A stretch of 64,000 nucleotides of DNA from Thalassia testudinum (lineage: Eukaryota > Streptophyta > Magnoliopsida > Alismatales > Hydrocharitaceae). The notes under the pieces were generated by a model. That model saw nothing but the letters and a program-made list of their open reading frames with translations, was not told where the DNA came from and made no database searches. The stretch is from NCBI GenBank assembly GCA_037157565.1, contig JAZHRO010000012.1, positions 57,465,501-57,529,500 of the forward strand, in the 5' to 3' direction. Every line of letters begins with the position of its first letter. The stretch's first letter is position 1. This document shows, in pieces, positions 1 through 11,603 of the stretch. The translations under genes were made by a program, and so were the position numbers.

Positions 1-590
1 ATTCAGACTAGGTCAAGATGGACTCTGATTGCGCTCAAATTTTGGCAATAACTTAATTTGGACCCAAGGAATCTGATGGTGAACTTGGATCTGAGTTTTG
101 ATCATGTTTGACTAGGTAATTTGTATAGAAATCCAAATTAGGGCAAAAATTCCCTTTGAGACTCTGTTCAAGGTCAAAATTGGCTCAGATGGTCAAACCA
201 TGGGTACCAAACCTTTCAGAATATTTTTCTATTAATTTTAGAAGGTTTAGATAAATTTTATCCTGACAAGAACCTCTTCAATTTAAGCAGGTCTGAAATT
301 AGAGTTTGTGTGCTGTTTCGGTTCTCAAAATGTGTGAAGCCCCGTTTCTGTCTGTATGGACCCACTCTTTGGACTTTAATGCTCACTTGACCTTTATCTA
401 ACCCCTGGCAAGCATCGTTGTTACTCTGCATTCATGATGTGATGTTAAAACTGCAGAATTATCCCAGTTTTAGTGTTCTCTCAAAATGGATTTACGTGGA
501 ATTACTGTCCTCAGGCAATTATTCAAGAGCATTTGTCACTTGATTTCAACCAATTCAAGTTAGTTATGGTTAATGATGGTGTTACCATCA
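1..590 (-). repeat. Long LTR, Athila-like family, U3 start (runs off the left edge)
   Basis: On the minus strand this begins TGATGGTAACACC at 590 and is the same sequence family as 31732-30503 (minus), 38221 onward (plus) and 52753-51800 (minus). Shared blocks include the stretch with a TTTAGAAGG-type motif, the segment resembling ATCCTGACCAGAACC, and the CATAACTAGC-like end. Only the first 590 bp of a LTR that is about 2.6 kb elsewhere are inside the window. It abuts the gag remnant at 591 in the same orientation, so it could be the 3' LTR of an internally deleted element or a separate insertion. The terminal 17 bp form a perfect palindrome (574-590). Confidence 0.75.
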
Positions 591-1159
591 TCCATGAACA
601 GGATAGCCAATAGGTGGTCCAAAAGTTTGGGTCAAATGATACAAATGTTTGATGTGGTGGAAAGGATCTTCGGAGTTCAAGTCGTAAAATTTAGGGATCA
701 CGCTGATCAGATTCGGCTTCAATTCAGTATCAGGTGCTCCAAATGGGATTTGCACCCTGGGGTCGATAGTTTCCGCCGCGGGGTTGTAATGATCTCGCAT
801 CTACTGAAACAGTCAGAGGTTCATGAATGCATGAAGTAGATCTATAACATACGGCAATTGATTCTGAAAGTTGGGCACCTGGCCTTCTCCTTCAAGATCT
901 TCATTCTCCATAGAAGTAGATGATGGAGAACTTGGCTCAGATGTTGATTGATCAGAAGAGACTTCGATATGATTGGAAGGGAACCCAAGCAATTGCGTCA
1001 GGGCTTGACCTCGAGGAGAGTGAATTGCTAATGGTGGTCTCAAGACTGGTCTTAAGGACCTTGTCTCATACATGCACTACGGAATCAGAGAAGGGACAGA
1101 ATGTGTATTGGACCCAATTGAGGCACCCAATAAGGCTGGGTGCAGTTCGAGGTAGATGA
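591..1159 (-). pseudogene. Athila/Tat-type gag remnant (Ath-G), N-terminal half
   Basis: Gag builds the virus-like particle of a retrotransposon. Read on the minus strand, the conceptual protein has an acidic, Ser-rich N-terminal part and then a conserved stretch with ELKPNLI, PKFY and EDPFHHIKHL, the signature of the Athila/Tat gag N-terminal domain (family knowledge). The frame is interrupted by two stops near 801-815. The gag ends abruptly at 591, where a LTR begins, with no protease, reverse transcriptase or integrase after it. With the PBS and leader found on the far side of Tek-C, it forms the internal part of the minus-strand element Ath-G. It is non-functional. Confidence 0.7.
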
Positions 1160-1858
1160 ACCTCTAGATCAAAAATTCACCCACCCGAGAATTACTTGAG
1201 CAGTCAGGAAGGGAGGGTCCCGTAAAGACCCCTACACGGTAGAGTATCCCCACGGGTTACAGGATTTCCCCCACCCGACCTTCCTTCTCACCACGATTTC
1301 AAGTAAACTAGAATGTGTGAGTTGAACCCTAAGTCTACCAGTTTTAATCCTTCTTGTCCCGTGAATTTCACTTGAATTTAGAAGTTAATTCGATTTGTGA
1401 CCTAATTTGGAGATTGGTTAATTCACAAAGTGAACCAACTTCACCTGACCTGTCCTAAAGTTCAGGATAAGGTTTAAGTCAAGAACCAAAATCACCCAGA
1501 ATTGGTTCTCAAATAGGTTATTAGGTCTCAAATTTTAGTTCTCCAAGTGATTATAGAGCCTTGATTTTAGGGTCTACTTGATTAGATCATTTTCAGAAAG
1601 GGCTTGGGTAACACACAATGGGAGAATATATTTCCTTTTTAAGTAGACAAGTATGTACTAGCCCTTGAAACCCTAATGTGCAAACCCTAGATTGGCTCGA
1701 TTTACAAGTCCAATTCCTTCAAAGATGGTCCCTTTGGCTCAATCAAGAAGGTGGATAGCCCAAGGAACCTTATGTCCCAAATAGGTGCAAGTATCAAGAT
1801 GGGGATCTCTAATCAATCAGTCAAATTAAATCAGGAAACTTAAATGATGATTACGAAG
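1160..1858 (-). other. Ath-G untranslated leader (left part)
   Basis: Non-coding sequence between the gag remnant and the Tek-C insertion point. Read on the minus strand it continues the leader that starts at 11603, because the 5-bp target-site duplication CGAAG is present at both ends of Tek-C. No credible ORF or RNA gene seen. Confidence 0.6.
1854..1858. repeat. Target-site duplication of Tek-C, left copy (CGAAG)
   Basis: CGAAG directly before the TG of the 5' LTR; an identical CGAAG follows the CA of the 3' LTR at 11364-11368. A 5-bp duplication is the normal product of Ty3 integrase and confirms both element ends. Confidence 0.9.
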
Positions 1859-4472
1859 TGTTATGACCGCAGCTTCCAAACGACTTTTAAGACGTCTGGG
1901 AGCTGGCCCAGACGTCTGGGATTTATTTTTCCGCGGCACAAAGGATTTCGTCTGCGCGCTTGTGCGCGCAGACCTACAGATGCCCTTTTCCCCTCTCTCC
2001 TCCGCAGGCGCGGCGCAGCCCCCTCTCTCTTTCTCTCTCCCCGCGCGGCTTTAAAAAGCCTCGCCCTCTCCCTCACTCTCATCCCTCCGCTCCCTCTTCC
2101 AGCCGGAGAGCGAGTGCGAGAGTGAGCGAGCGGCGGCAGCGGCAGCCGCGGCGGGTGTGCAGGAGGAGGCGTTGCGCGAGGGAGGAGACGCTCGACCGTG
2201 AGGGCTCGAGCTCGCCGGGGCAGCGAGAGCCGGCCGGCGGGGGAGCAGCTGGCGCGGAGTGACGCCGGAGGTCTGCTGCAACTCGAGCAGCAAGCGAACG
2301 AGGTGCGGCGCAGCTGTGCATCTCGGGCGGAGGGAGAGTAGCGCTCTGGTTCTGGAACTTTTTCCAGAATCAGACGTCTGGTCCTCCAACCAGACGACGG
2401 TTAAGACGTCTGGAAAGTAAGTTATTCTTTTCCGTCCTTCGTCCTTTTCTGCAGCCGTTGTACTGAGAGCGATGAGTGGGTACGTGCAGGCTGAGATTCG
2501 CATCCAACGTGAATCAGACGTCTGGCTGCAATGCCAGACGACGAGAGCGACTTCCAGACGTCCGGGGTGACCATCGGACGTCTGGGAACTAGGCCAGACG
2601 CCCCCGCAGGTTTCTGGACGTCTGAGAGACCACGCAAGACAAGGTACCATCTGATCCCCATTTTTCAGACGTCTGGAAGAAGTTCCAGACGTCTGATTTT
2701 GCACTGTTTCGTCATTTTCGACCCGTTTATGGCCCGTTCGGAGTCCGTTTTCCGTGTTTCGAGTTGGGTGCTTTTCGGAATTAAATCCTCTACTCGTCTA
2801 CAGTAGTTGTATATTGTTTTGAGAAACTCCTTATGTTTGATCCTTGTGATAGGACCCCATTCCGTTGCAGTCTCGGGGGTTGCGGAGGTATGCGAGATTC
2901 CCAACCACGCCCCCAGTACGCCCGTTGTAACAGGTAGAGTGGCTTTTAAGTTTATTAGTATAATCTGTTAAATTATGGAACCATAAATAGAACCTAGGAC
3001 ATTGCATGAATCCTAGGAATGAGAAATAGATTGAATGATAGATCCTAGGTGTTGCATGAATCCTAGGGCTGAAAAACTAGATTGTATGATAGATCCTAGG
3101 ATATGGCATGAATCCTAGGATGGGAAAACTAGTGGAATATATGAATAGTGCAGTCTTAGAAAAATGGAAAGGGACAATTAGCTGTCTGTAAATTGAATTA
3201 ACAGCTGCCAGTTATGAATAAATAAACGTGAACATGGATTGTAAGAACGTGAAACTGGAAAGTGAAACCTAGATGATCTGAGCTGGAACCCTACGGGAAA
3301 TTAGGAGTGGAACTCCTGGAAAGAGAAAGGAATGGAACTGAGAAAGAAAGACGTGGTAGTGTGCTGTCTCTTGGGTACGTAGTACCAAGGGAAGTACCTG
3401 TACCTGTTTAGTGCAGAGCGAAGCCAGCTGCCCCAGGGACCTGGGGTTAGAACTGGCCACTTTGTACCGACTTTCTAGCCCTCGTGTACATAGTACCGAG
3501 GAGAGCTCCTAGTGTAGGGAGGTACTAGCTACCCCACGAGCCGCAGGGTTCTGCTATCCTCCTACACCGACTTGTTAGGCCCGCTGGGGCAAACCAGGGT
3601 AGTCAAGCGAGGGTGCGCAGACTGTGGAGGGGCAAGGTCCCTGTTTGGTTACTGTGGAGGGGTTGGACCCCTGAGAGGGCTCTGCCCTATACTGGTTTCG
3701 AGCTGTGCTTTGGGGCGCACCCGTTAACGGAAATGACTAACCGCGTGCTAGTGCAGGTTAGCTACCTATGCGTTTATCGCGCGTGCCGTAGTCACCGTTA
3801 CGCCTGTCCGTGACCTTGGGGAGGTTGACTGAGAATAGGATCACCACGGGGGACTCTCCCGGCCAGGAGAGCACCACGTGCTACTTCTACTTTTTGGAAA
3901 AGACAGCAATCAACATCGTTCCCACGAGGAACATTCGAGATCAAGTGAAGGATCTGAGAATTAAATGAAATCGTGAGACAATCGAAAGACGTAAACAAAG
4001 AAAGTAACAGAACATAACAGCTACTGTACACTTTACTGCTTCTTTAGTTTAGCTGCCACTCTACTCAGTGTTTTGCTGACGTGTTACACTCGTTACCTTT
4101 CAGGACCAGGTGCTGAGCAGCCAGGGTCAGCGGCTGCAAAGGACGCTGGGCTGAGTAGGGTCCAGAAGAGTTACCACTGTTCTTTTGTACCCGTTTTATT
4201 CCACTGTAGTAAGTAGTTTTTGTTACTCGGTACTTTTCTTTACTCGCAGTTCTTGTTATGTTATAAATGTTGTTCTACTGGTGTGGTGGTACATGCTGTA
4301 GTAGTTCTTTTTCTTACTGCTGTATTTTGTTACTGCTAGTTATGTTTCATATTGAATGTGGTTTATTTTACTGCTCTTTTGGTTACTTCCTCGTTGAATG
4401 AGTAGGTCTTGGGATTAGTCGAGTCGGTCTGGTTCTCGTGTCTCGTAGGGAATCGGGAATAGGGTCGTTACA
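1859..4472 (+). repeat. Tek-C 5' LTR (2614 bp)
   Basis: Starts TGTTATGACC, ends GTCGTTACA, followed by AGA and the PBS. Holds a TATA-like TTTAAAAAG near 2050, a cluster of GACGTC palindromes around 1888-2700, a GT-rich splice-donor-like GGAAA|GTAAGT at 2417, and CCTAGG repeats around 2995-3120. Same family as the LTRs at 12994, 18167 and 46702. Confidence 0.95.
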
Positions 4473-4475
4473 AGA

Positions 4476-4487
4476 TGGTATCAGAGC
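4476..4487 (+). other. Primer-binding site, initiator tRNA-Met (Tek-C)
   Basis: TGGTATCAGAGC, the standard plant Ty3/copia PBS complementary to the 3' end of tRNA-iMet, 3 nt after the LTR end. Confidence 0.95.
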
Positions 4488-4654
4488 AAGGTCGTCCCGA
4501 GAAGCGAATCAACTGACTGGAAAATAATCAATTCACATGTCTATAACTAGAGTAGCCACCACAACATATCTTTTGACATGAGCTCTTAGACGTTTCCGTT
4601 AGGTATCGTTCCATAGTGACATGTTCCGTTTTGTTTTGCGTCTCCTTGCAGGAG

Positions 4655-7600
4655 ATGCCTCATCGCGGGACTGGTGAGGTGGGCCGCAGGCGCGGCCGAG
4701 GACGAGGTCAGCGAGGTAAGCGTGCCGTTGCCGACGCCTCAGTGGACCTGCCACTACTCCCGGGCGTCCAGGCCCAGGACCTCGCCCAGCTGATACGGGA
4801 TATTGTGCGAGAGGAGCTCCACCCACCGCCCCAAGCGCGTCACCCTAGGGCTGCAGAGGGGGAGTCCTATGTGGGACCACCCGACGAACGTGGAGCAGGA
4901 CACGGGGGAGGGGATGGGCCGCCGCCGCCCCCACCTTCCTCCGACACTTCTGTGCACGAGGCACCTTTGCCTGGAGGTGCTCCAGCATCCCCACTGCAGC
5001 GCCACTCCGAGTTCTTCGGGCAGTTCCGGAAGTTGAAGCCCCCCTCCTTCAAGGGGGATGAGGACCCGACCAAGGCAGAGGACTGGCTTGAGCAGCTGGA
5101 GAAGATCTTCAACACCCTTCGCCCCCCGGTGGAGTGCCACGTGGCCTTTGCCACGTACCAGGTGGAGAGTGCGGCACACAGGTGGTGGAGGGCGGTACGG
5201 GGACAGGAGAGGGACGAGCCGACCTGGGACCAGTTCGTCACCCTCTTCTGCGAGCAGTACTTTCCCCAGACGTGGCAGGACCAGAAGAGGCGGGAGTTCC
5301 ACACTCTCCGCCAAGGGATAATGACTGTGAGCGCGTACCGCACGCGTTTCTTGGAGCTGTCCCGCTTTGCAGCGACAGCGATAGCCATAGAGGAGGAGCG
5401 CCTTTGGAGGTTCACCGAGGGGCTCCGGCCTACGATCCGAGGGTATGTCAAACCCCTGAAGCAGCAAATGTTTTCGAGGGTGGTAGAGGCAGCTATGACT
5501 TACGAGGAGACCAACCCGTCCCCACGAGACACTGACGGCAGGCGGAAGAGGCCCTTCCAGCCAGACTTTTCACAGGGCCGGCGAGAGAGGAGACACGTGG
5601 CGTCCGCAGGAGAGCCATCACGTTTTGCAGGGCCATCAGTGGCCTTTGGGGGCCCTCGACAGAGGCCAGTATCCAGCACCGGACCCCCGCCCAGCAGACA
5701 GTAGGGACCCACTAAGGGCGGGTGTCGGGTTCCCCTCTGTTACCAGAGTGGCCAGCCAGGCCACATCAGGAGGGACTGCCCGTCTAGGGCAGGAGGTCAG
5801 CAGATACTTCCCACGCAGAGCACTGGAGGGCGCGCAGGAGGCCGCGGTTCCCAGGCACGAGGAGGAGGACAGCAGTCACGAGGAGCGTACCGGCCAGCAC
5901 CTGCCCATTCGACGCAGAGTGTGGCTGCTTCGTCCGCACCTAGAGCTGAGGGGCGTATCAACGCCCTGACACACAGGGATGCCAGAGCTTCGGGCACGGT
6001 GGTGGCAGTTATGGTTTCAGTTTCCGGCGGACTCGTTTACACACTTTTCGATTTCGACGCTACGCACTCGTTTTTCGCAGCCAGTTTCGCAGTTAGTTTG
6101 GGCCAGGATTATACACTGTTAGAGAATCCGTTCGTAATCAGAGGTCCGAGTGGTCAGCTGTTTGTAGCTGAGGAGGTGTACACGGATTGCGAGGTCAGCG
6201 TCGGGGGACATAGCCTGCCAACTGACCTAATTATCATACAGATGGAGGACATTGGAGTGATTCTGGGGATGGATTGGTAGTCCGCTTACCACGCCTTAGT
6301 GGACTGTTTTGAGAGGAAGATTGTCTTCTCCATGCCGGAGTTGCCTTCTTTCGAGTTTTATGGACAGCCAGTGGACGGAGGCTTCAGGTGCATTTCGGCA
6401 CTTCGGGCGGCGAGACTTTTGAGCCAGGGGTGTGAGGGCTTCCTAGCTTGTGTGGTGGCAGAGCCCAGCCCTGTGGCAGACTTCCAGAGCATCCCGGTGG
6501 TCAGAGAGTACCCTGACGTGTTTCCAGACGAGTTACCAGGACTACCTCCCAAGCGTGAGATCGAGTTTGAGATCTCACTAGTACCAGGGACCAGCCCCAT
6601 CTCCACCGCTCCATACAGGATGGCACCACTTGAGCTACGAGAGCTCAAGTCTCTGTTGCGAGACCTTTTGGAGAAAGGTTTCGTGAGGCCCAGTGCGTCT
6701 CCCTGGGGAGCCCCGGTACTGTTTGTGAAGAAGAAGGATGGTATCCTACACCTTTGTGTAGACTATCGACAGCTGAATAGGGTCACCATCAAGAACAGAT
6801 ATCCGCTGCCGAGGATCGACGACTTGTTTGACCAGTTGCGGGGTGCCACGGTGTTCTCCAAGATTGACTTGAGGTCGGGATACCACCAGTTGAGGATCAG
6901 GGAGACCGACGTCTCCAAGACAGCTTTCCGCACCCGGTACAGACACTACGAGTTTTCGGTCATGCCATTTGGGCTGACCAATGCCCCCGCTGCTTTCATG
7001 GATCTGATGAACCTGGTGTTTAGACCGTACTTGGACCAGTTCGTGGTGGTTTTCATGGATGATGTACTCATCTATTCTCGAGATCGGACGCAGCACGGAC
7101 AGCACTTGCGGATGGTTCTGGACACACTGAGACAACGTAGGCTGTACTCCAAATATAGCAAGTGCGAGTTCTGGTTGAGGGAGGTGACCTTCTTAGGTCA
7201 TGTGATCTCTGGAGACGGCTTGGCGGTGGACCCAGCCAAGGTTGAGGTAGTGCTCAGGTGGGAGAGACCGCGTTCAGTCACTGAGATTCATAGTTTCCTG
7301 GGACAGGGAGGCTACTACAGACGATTCATCAGAGGTTTTTCACAGATTGTGCGTCCTATGACACAGTTGACCCGGAAGGACGTGCCCTTCGCCTGTACAG
7401 ACGCCTGTGAGGCGTGTTTTCTAGAGCTGAAGGAGAGGTTGACCTCGGCTCCCGTGCTCACCATCCCTGACAGTTGTGGCGAGTTCGTTGTGTACACGGA
7501 CGCCTCCTTGCAGGGGTTAGGAGGTGTGTTCATGCAGAGGGGTTACGTTGTCGCTTACGCTTCGCGGCTACTGAAGCCCCATGAGCATACCTACCCTACC

Positions 7601-9463
7601 CACGACCTAGAGTCGGCAGCTGTTGTCTTCGCACTAAAGACCTGGAGGCACTACTTGTACGGTGAGACCTTCGAAATTTTCACAAATCACAAGAGCCTCA
7701 GATACCTTTTTGATCAGAAGGAGCTCAACATGAGACAGAGACGTTGGTTGGAGCTCCTGAAGGACTACGATTGCAGCATCTCCTACCACCCGGGAAGGGC
7801 CAATGTGGTGGCTGACGCCTTGAGCCGTAAGGCGCCCGCACACTTGGCCATTTTACAGTTACAGAGTTGGAGCCATTTGGAGGAGGTGGGCAGTTGGCGA
7901 CCTCTAGAGTTACGGGGGTACTATGGGGCAGTGACTGTGACACGATAAACTAGGCCAGAGCTGATAGACCGCATCATCACAGGACAGATGGCCGATCCGT
8001 AATTGCAGTCCTTACGCGACAGAGTACCGTCGGGAGACCCAGGGGACTTCTCTTTCACAGACCAGGTGCAACGCCTGAGGGGACGGTTGTGCGTTCCCAG
8101 GGACAAGGAGCTGTTGAGAGAGCTGCTGACTGAGGCACATGGTTCCACATTCACCATACATCCCGGAAACACGAAGATATACCACGACCTGAGACGCGAG
8201 TTTTGGTGGAGGGGGATGAAGCGGGATGTGGGTGAATTCGTGCAGCGGTGCTTAGTGTGTCAGCAGGTTAAAGCCGAGCATCAGAGGCCTGCAGGGCCGC
8301 TACAGCCGCTTCCAGTGCCAGAGTGGAAGTGGGAGAGCATCACCATGGACTTCGAGGTGGGCTTACCTATTACCCAGCAAGGACACGACGCAGTCTGGGT
8401 AATTGTGGATAGACTGACGAAGACGGCACGATTCTTGCCGATCCGAGTCACTTTGGGGCCAACACAGTTGGCAGAGAGGTATATCCGTGACGTGGTACGA
8501 CTACACGGAGTTTCGCGGGAGATCGTTTCCGACTGGGATACCCGCTTTACGTCCTAGTTTTGGGCTGAGTTTCAACAGGCCCTGGGGACGCGGTTGAGGT
8601 TTAGTACAGCTTACCACCCCCAGACGGACGGACAGTCTGAGCGCACGATACAGACACCTGAGGACCTTTCGCGTGCCTGTGTACTGGACTGGAGGGGCTC
8701 TTGGGAGGAGCACGTGCCCCTAGCAGAGTTTGCATACAACAACAATTATCACTCGAGCATCGGCATGGCTCCCTACAAGGCTCTGTACGGACGGAGGTGT
8801 ACGGCACCCTTGAGTTGGGTTGAGGTGGGGACCAAGTGGGAGGTTGGCCCCAGGTTGATCCGGCAGAGTCAGGAGGTAGTCGAGCAGATCCACAGGCGAC
8901 TCCGCACTGTCAGGAGCAGATAGAAGAGCTACGCGGATCGGAGACACAGAGAAGTGAAGTTTGAGGTTGGGGATCACGTCTTCCTTCGTGTTTCGCCCAT
9001 GAAGGACCTACAGCGGTTTGGGGTGAGAGGGAAGCTCGCGCCAAGGTTCGTGGGGCCCTTTGAGGTCCTGGAACAAGTTGGACCCGTTGCTTACAGACTT
9101 GCCCTCCCCCCGCAGCTTTCTAGTGTGCACGACGTGTTCCACGTGTCCAACCTCAGGAAGTACGTAGCCGATCCCAGTCACGTACTGAGTCACGAGAGCG
9201 TCGAGGTGGGCGACGACCTGACCTACCCCGAGCGGCCAGTGCAGATTCTAGACCAAGCCATCCGCAGTTTGAGACGAAAGCAAGTACCCCTGGTAAAGGT
9301 TTTGTGGAGGAGCCAGCTATACGAAGAGGCTACCTGGGAGCCTGAGAAGGCAATGCGGGAGCGGTACCCGGAGCTCTTCGCGGGTATGTCTTTCGGACCG
9401 GCTTCAGTCCTATTTGAGTTTGTTATGCTTTTTTATATGACGTTTTTCCCGCACCCTAGTTAG
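4655..9463 (+). pseudogene. Tek-C gag-pol polyprotein, six premature stops
   Basis: The start at 4655 follows a splice-acceptor-like CTCCTTGCAG. In order: Gag (Retrotrans_gag core around [18 protein letters not shown]), zinc knuckle CYQSGQPGHIRRDC with the second Cys replaced by Ser, a protease whose active-site Gly-Ser has drifted (FDFDATHSF), RT with FMDD near 7057, RNase H with YTDAS, integrase zinc finger and DDE core (the region around SDWDTRFTS has Arg changed to Trp), and a chromodomain near the end. Premature stops at 5702, 6278, 7946, 8000, 8555 and 8921 all lie in one frame. The only length change I see shifts the extreme C-terminus. Comparison with Tek-A gives the ancestral codons: three stops are CAG to TAG. 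Non-functional. Confidence 0.92.
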
Positions 9464-9504
9464 CGCAAGTTTCGGGGATGAACCTTCCTTTGAGTTTGTT
9501 ATAT
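9464..9504 (+). other. Region before the Tek-C 3' LTR; no polypurine tract
   Basis: Contains GTTTCGGGGATGAAC, the decayed form of the Tekay GTTTCGAGGACGAAAC hairpin. It then ends TTTGAGTTTGTTATAT immediately before TGTTACGACC. The expected purine run is absent. A second copy of TTTGAGTTTGTTAT lies at 9413-9426. Confidence 0.6.
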
Positions 9505-11363
9505 TGTTACGACCGTAGCTTCAAAACGTCTTTTAACACGTCTGGGAGCTGGCCCAAACGTCTGACCAGACGTCTGGGACCCATTCCAGACGTCTGGGAT
9601 TTATTTTTCCGCGGCACAAAGGATTTCGACTGCGCACCTGTGCGCGCAGACCTGCAGATGCTCTTTTCCCCTCTCTCCTCCACAAGCGCGACGCTGCCCC
9701 CTCTCTCTTTCTCTCTCCCCACGCGGCTTTAAAAAGCCTCGCCCTCTCCCTCACTCTCATCCCCTCTGCTCCCTTCTTCCTCTTCCAGCCGGAGTGCGAG
9801 TGCAAGAGTGAGCGAGCGGTGGCAGCGGCAGCCGCGGCGGGTGTGCGGGAGGAGGCGTTGCGCGAGGGAGGAGACGCTCGACCGTGAGGGCTCGAGCTCG
9901 CCGGGGCAGCGAGAGCCGGCCGGCGGGGGAGCAGCTGGCGCGGAGTGACGCCGGAGGTCTGCTGCAACTCGAGCAGCAATCGAACGAGGTGCGACGCAGC
10001 CGTGCGTCTCGGGCAGAGGGCGAGTAGCGCTCTGGTTCTGGAACTTTTTCCAGAATCAAACGTCTGGTCCTCCAACCAGACGACGGTTAAGACGTCTGGA
10101 GGACTATCCAGACGTCTGGCAAGTAAGTTATTCTTTTCCGTCCTTCATCCTTTTCTGCAACCGTTGTACTGAGAGCGATGAGTGGGTACGTGCAGGCTGA
10201 GATTCGCATCCAACGCAAATCATACGTCTGGCTGCAGTGCCAGACGACGAGAGCGACTTCCAGACGTCCGGGGTGACCATCGGACGTCTGGGAACTAGGC
10301 TTGACGCCCCCGCAGGCTTCTGGACCCGGGGTTAGGACTGGCCACTTTGTACCGACTTGCTGGCCCTCGTGTACGTAGTACCGAGGAGAGCTACTAGTGT
10401 AGGGAGGTACTAGCTACCCCACGGGCCCTGGGGTTCTGCTAGCCTCCTACATCGACTTGTTAGGCCCACTAGGCAAACCAGGGTAGTCAGGCGAGGGTGA
10501 GCGGACTGTGGAGGGGCAAGGCCCCTGTTTGGTTACTGTGGAGGGGTTGGACCCCTGTTACTGAGAGGGCTCTGCCCTGTACTGGTTTCGTGCTGTGCTT
10601 TGGGCGCACCCGTTAACTGAAACGACTGACCGCATGCCAATGCGGGTTAGCTACCTGTGCGTTTATCGTGCGTGCCGTAGTCACCGTTACGCATGTCCAT
10701 GACCTTGGGGTGGTTGATTGAGAGTAGGATCACCACGTGGGACTCTCCCGGCCAAGAGAGTACCACGTGCTACTTCTACTTTTTGGAAAAGACTGCAATC
10801 AAGATCGTTCCCACGAGGAACATTCGAGATCAAGTGAAGGATCTGAGAAATAAATGAAATCGTGAGACAATCGAAAGACGTAAATAAAGAAAGTAACAGA
10901 ACATAACAGCTACTGTACACTCTACTGTTCCTTTTATTTTAGTTGCCACTCTACTCAGTGTTTTGCTGACGTGTTACACTCGTTACCTTTCAGGACCAGG
11001 TGTTGAGCAGCCAAGGTCAGCGGCTGCAGAGGACGCCGGGCCGAGTAGGGTCCAGTAGAGTTACCACTGTTCTCTTGTACCTCTTTTTGCTCCACTGTAG
11101 TGAGTAGTTCTTGTTACCGTTGTCTTTTCTTTACCTGCAGTTCATATTATGTTATGAATGTTGTTCTACTGTTGTGGTGGTACATGCTGTAGTAGTTCTT
11201 TTTCTTACTGCTGTATTTTGTTACCGCTAGTTATATTTCATGTCGAATGTGGTTTATTTTACTGCTCTTTTGGTTACTTCCTTGTTGGACAACTAGGTCT
11301 TGGGATTAGTCGAGTCGGTCTGGTTCTCGTGTCTCGTAGGGACTCGGGAATCGGGTCGTTACA
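9505..11363 (+). repeat. Tek-C 3' LTR (1859 bp, internally deleted)
   Basis: Aligned by eye to the 5' LTR, sequence jumps near 10323 from the equivalent of about 2623 to the equivalent of about 3440, removing some 0.8 kb including CCTAGG repeats. It carries a few short insertions made of extra GACGTC units (around 9558-9600 and 10100). Ends GTCGTTACA and is followed by the CGAAG duplication. Confidence 0.9.
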
Positions 11364-11368
11364 CGAAG
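11364..11368. repeat. Target-site duplication of Tek-C, right copy (CGAAG)
   Basis: Identical to 1854-1858. Confidence 0.9.
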
Positions 11369-11603
11369 TAAGGCAAGTTGGTCCTGATTGATTTCCTTTT
11401 CAATCGTTCCAAGAGAGGAGGGGACTAAAAGAAGATGGAAATGGGGTTACTTACCCATGGTGTGGTTGCTCGAGTGGTTAATCTTCAATCTCAAGTTCAC
11501 CTCACAACAACACAACAAAACAGATATAGCTAGTTAGAATCAAGTCAGAATAAGTGTGATTAGTGATTGAAATGCGCATTGCTCCCCGACAACGGCATCA
11601 AAA
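11369..11603 (-). other. Ath-G primer-binding site and leader (right part)
   Basis: On the minus strand, immediately after the LTR end CTCAACA, the sequence TGATGCCGTTGTCGGGGA (11586-11603 region) differs at three positions from the Athila/Tat tRNA-Asp-type PBS TGGCGCCGTTGCCGGGGA (family knowledge). The remaining leader leads to the Tek-C insertion and continues at 1858. Confidence 0.7.

Larger units (their letters stand above)
1859..11363 (+). mobile_element. Tek-C: Ty3/Gypsy chromovirus (Tekay/Del type), complete but inactivated
   Basis: Order: 5' LTR (1859-4472), PBS for initiator tRNA-Met (4476-4487), gag-protease-RT-RNase H-integrase-chromodomain in one frame (4655-9463), 3' LTR (9505-11363). 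LTRs begin TGTTA and end GTTACA and are flanked by CGAAG duplications. Domain order with integrase last plus a chromodomain defines a chromovirus. The 3' LTR has lost about 0.8 kb. Six in-frame stops inactivate the polyprotein. Inserted in the leader of the minus-strand Ath-G. Confidence 0.95.

Noticed and set aside
4476..4487. TGGTATCAGAGC as a piece of a tRNA gene
   Set aside because: Position 3 nt after each LTR marks it as a primer-binding site; no tRNA cloverleaf around it.
4754..5467. 237-residue minus-strand ORF opposite Tek-C gag
   Set aside because: Antisense shadow of the GC-rich gag sequence; no domain, and the gag strand explains the region.
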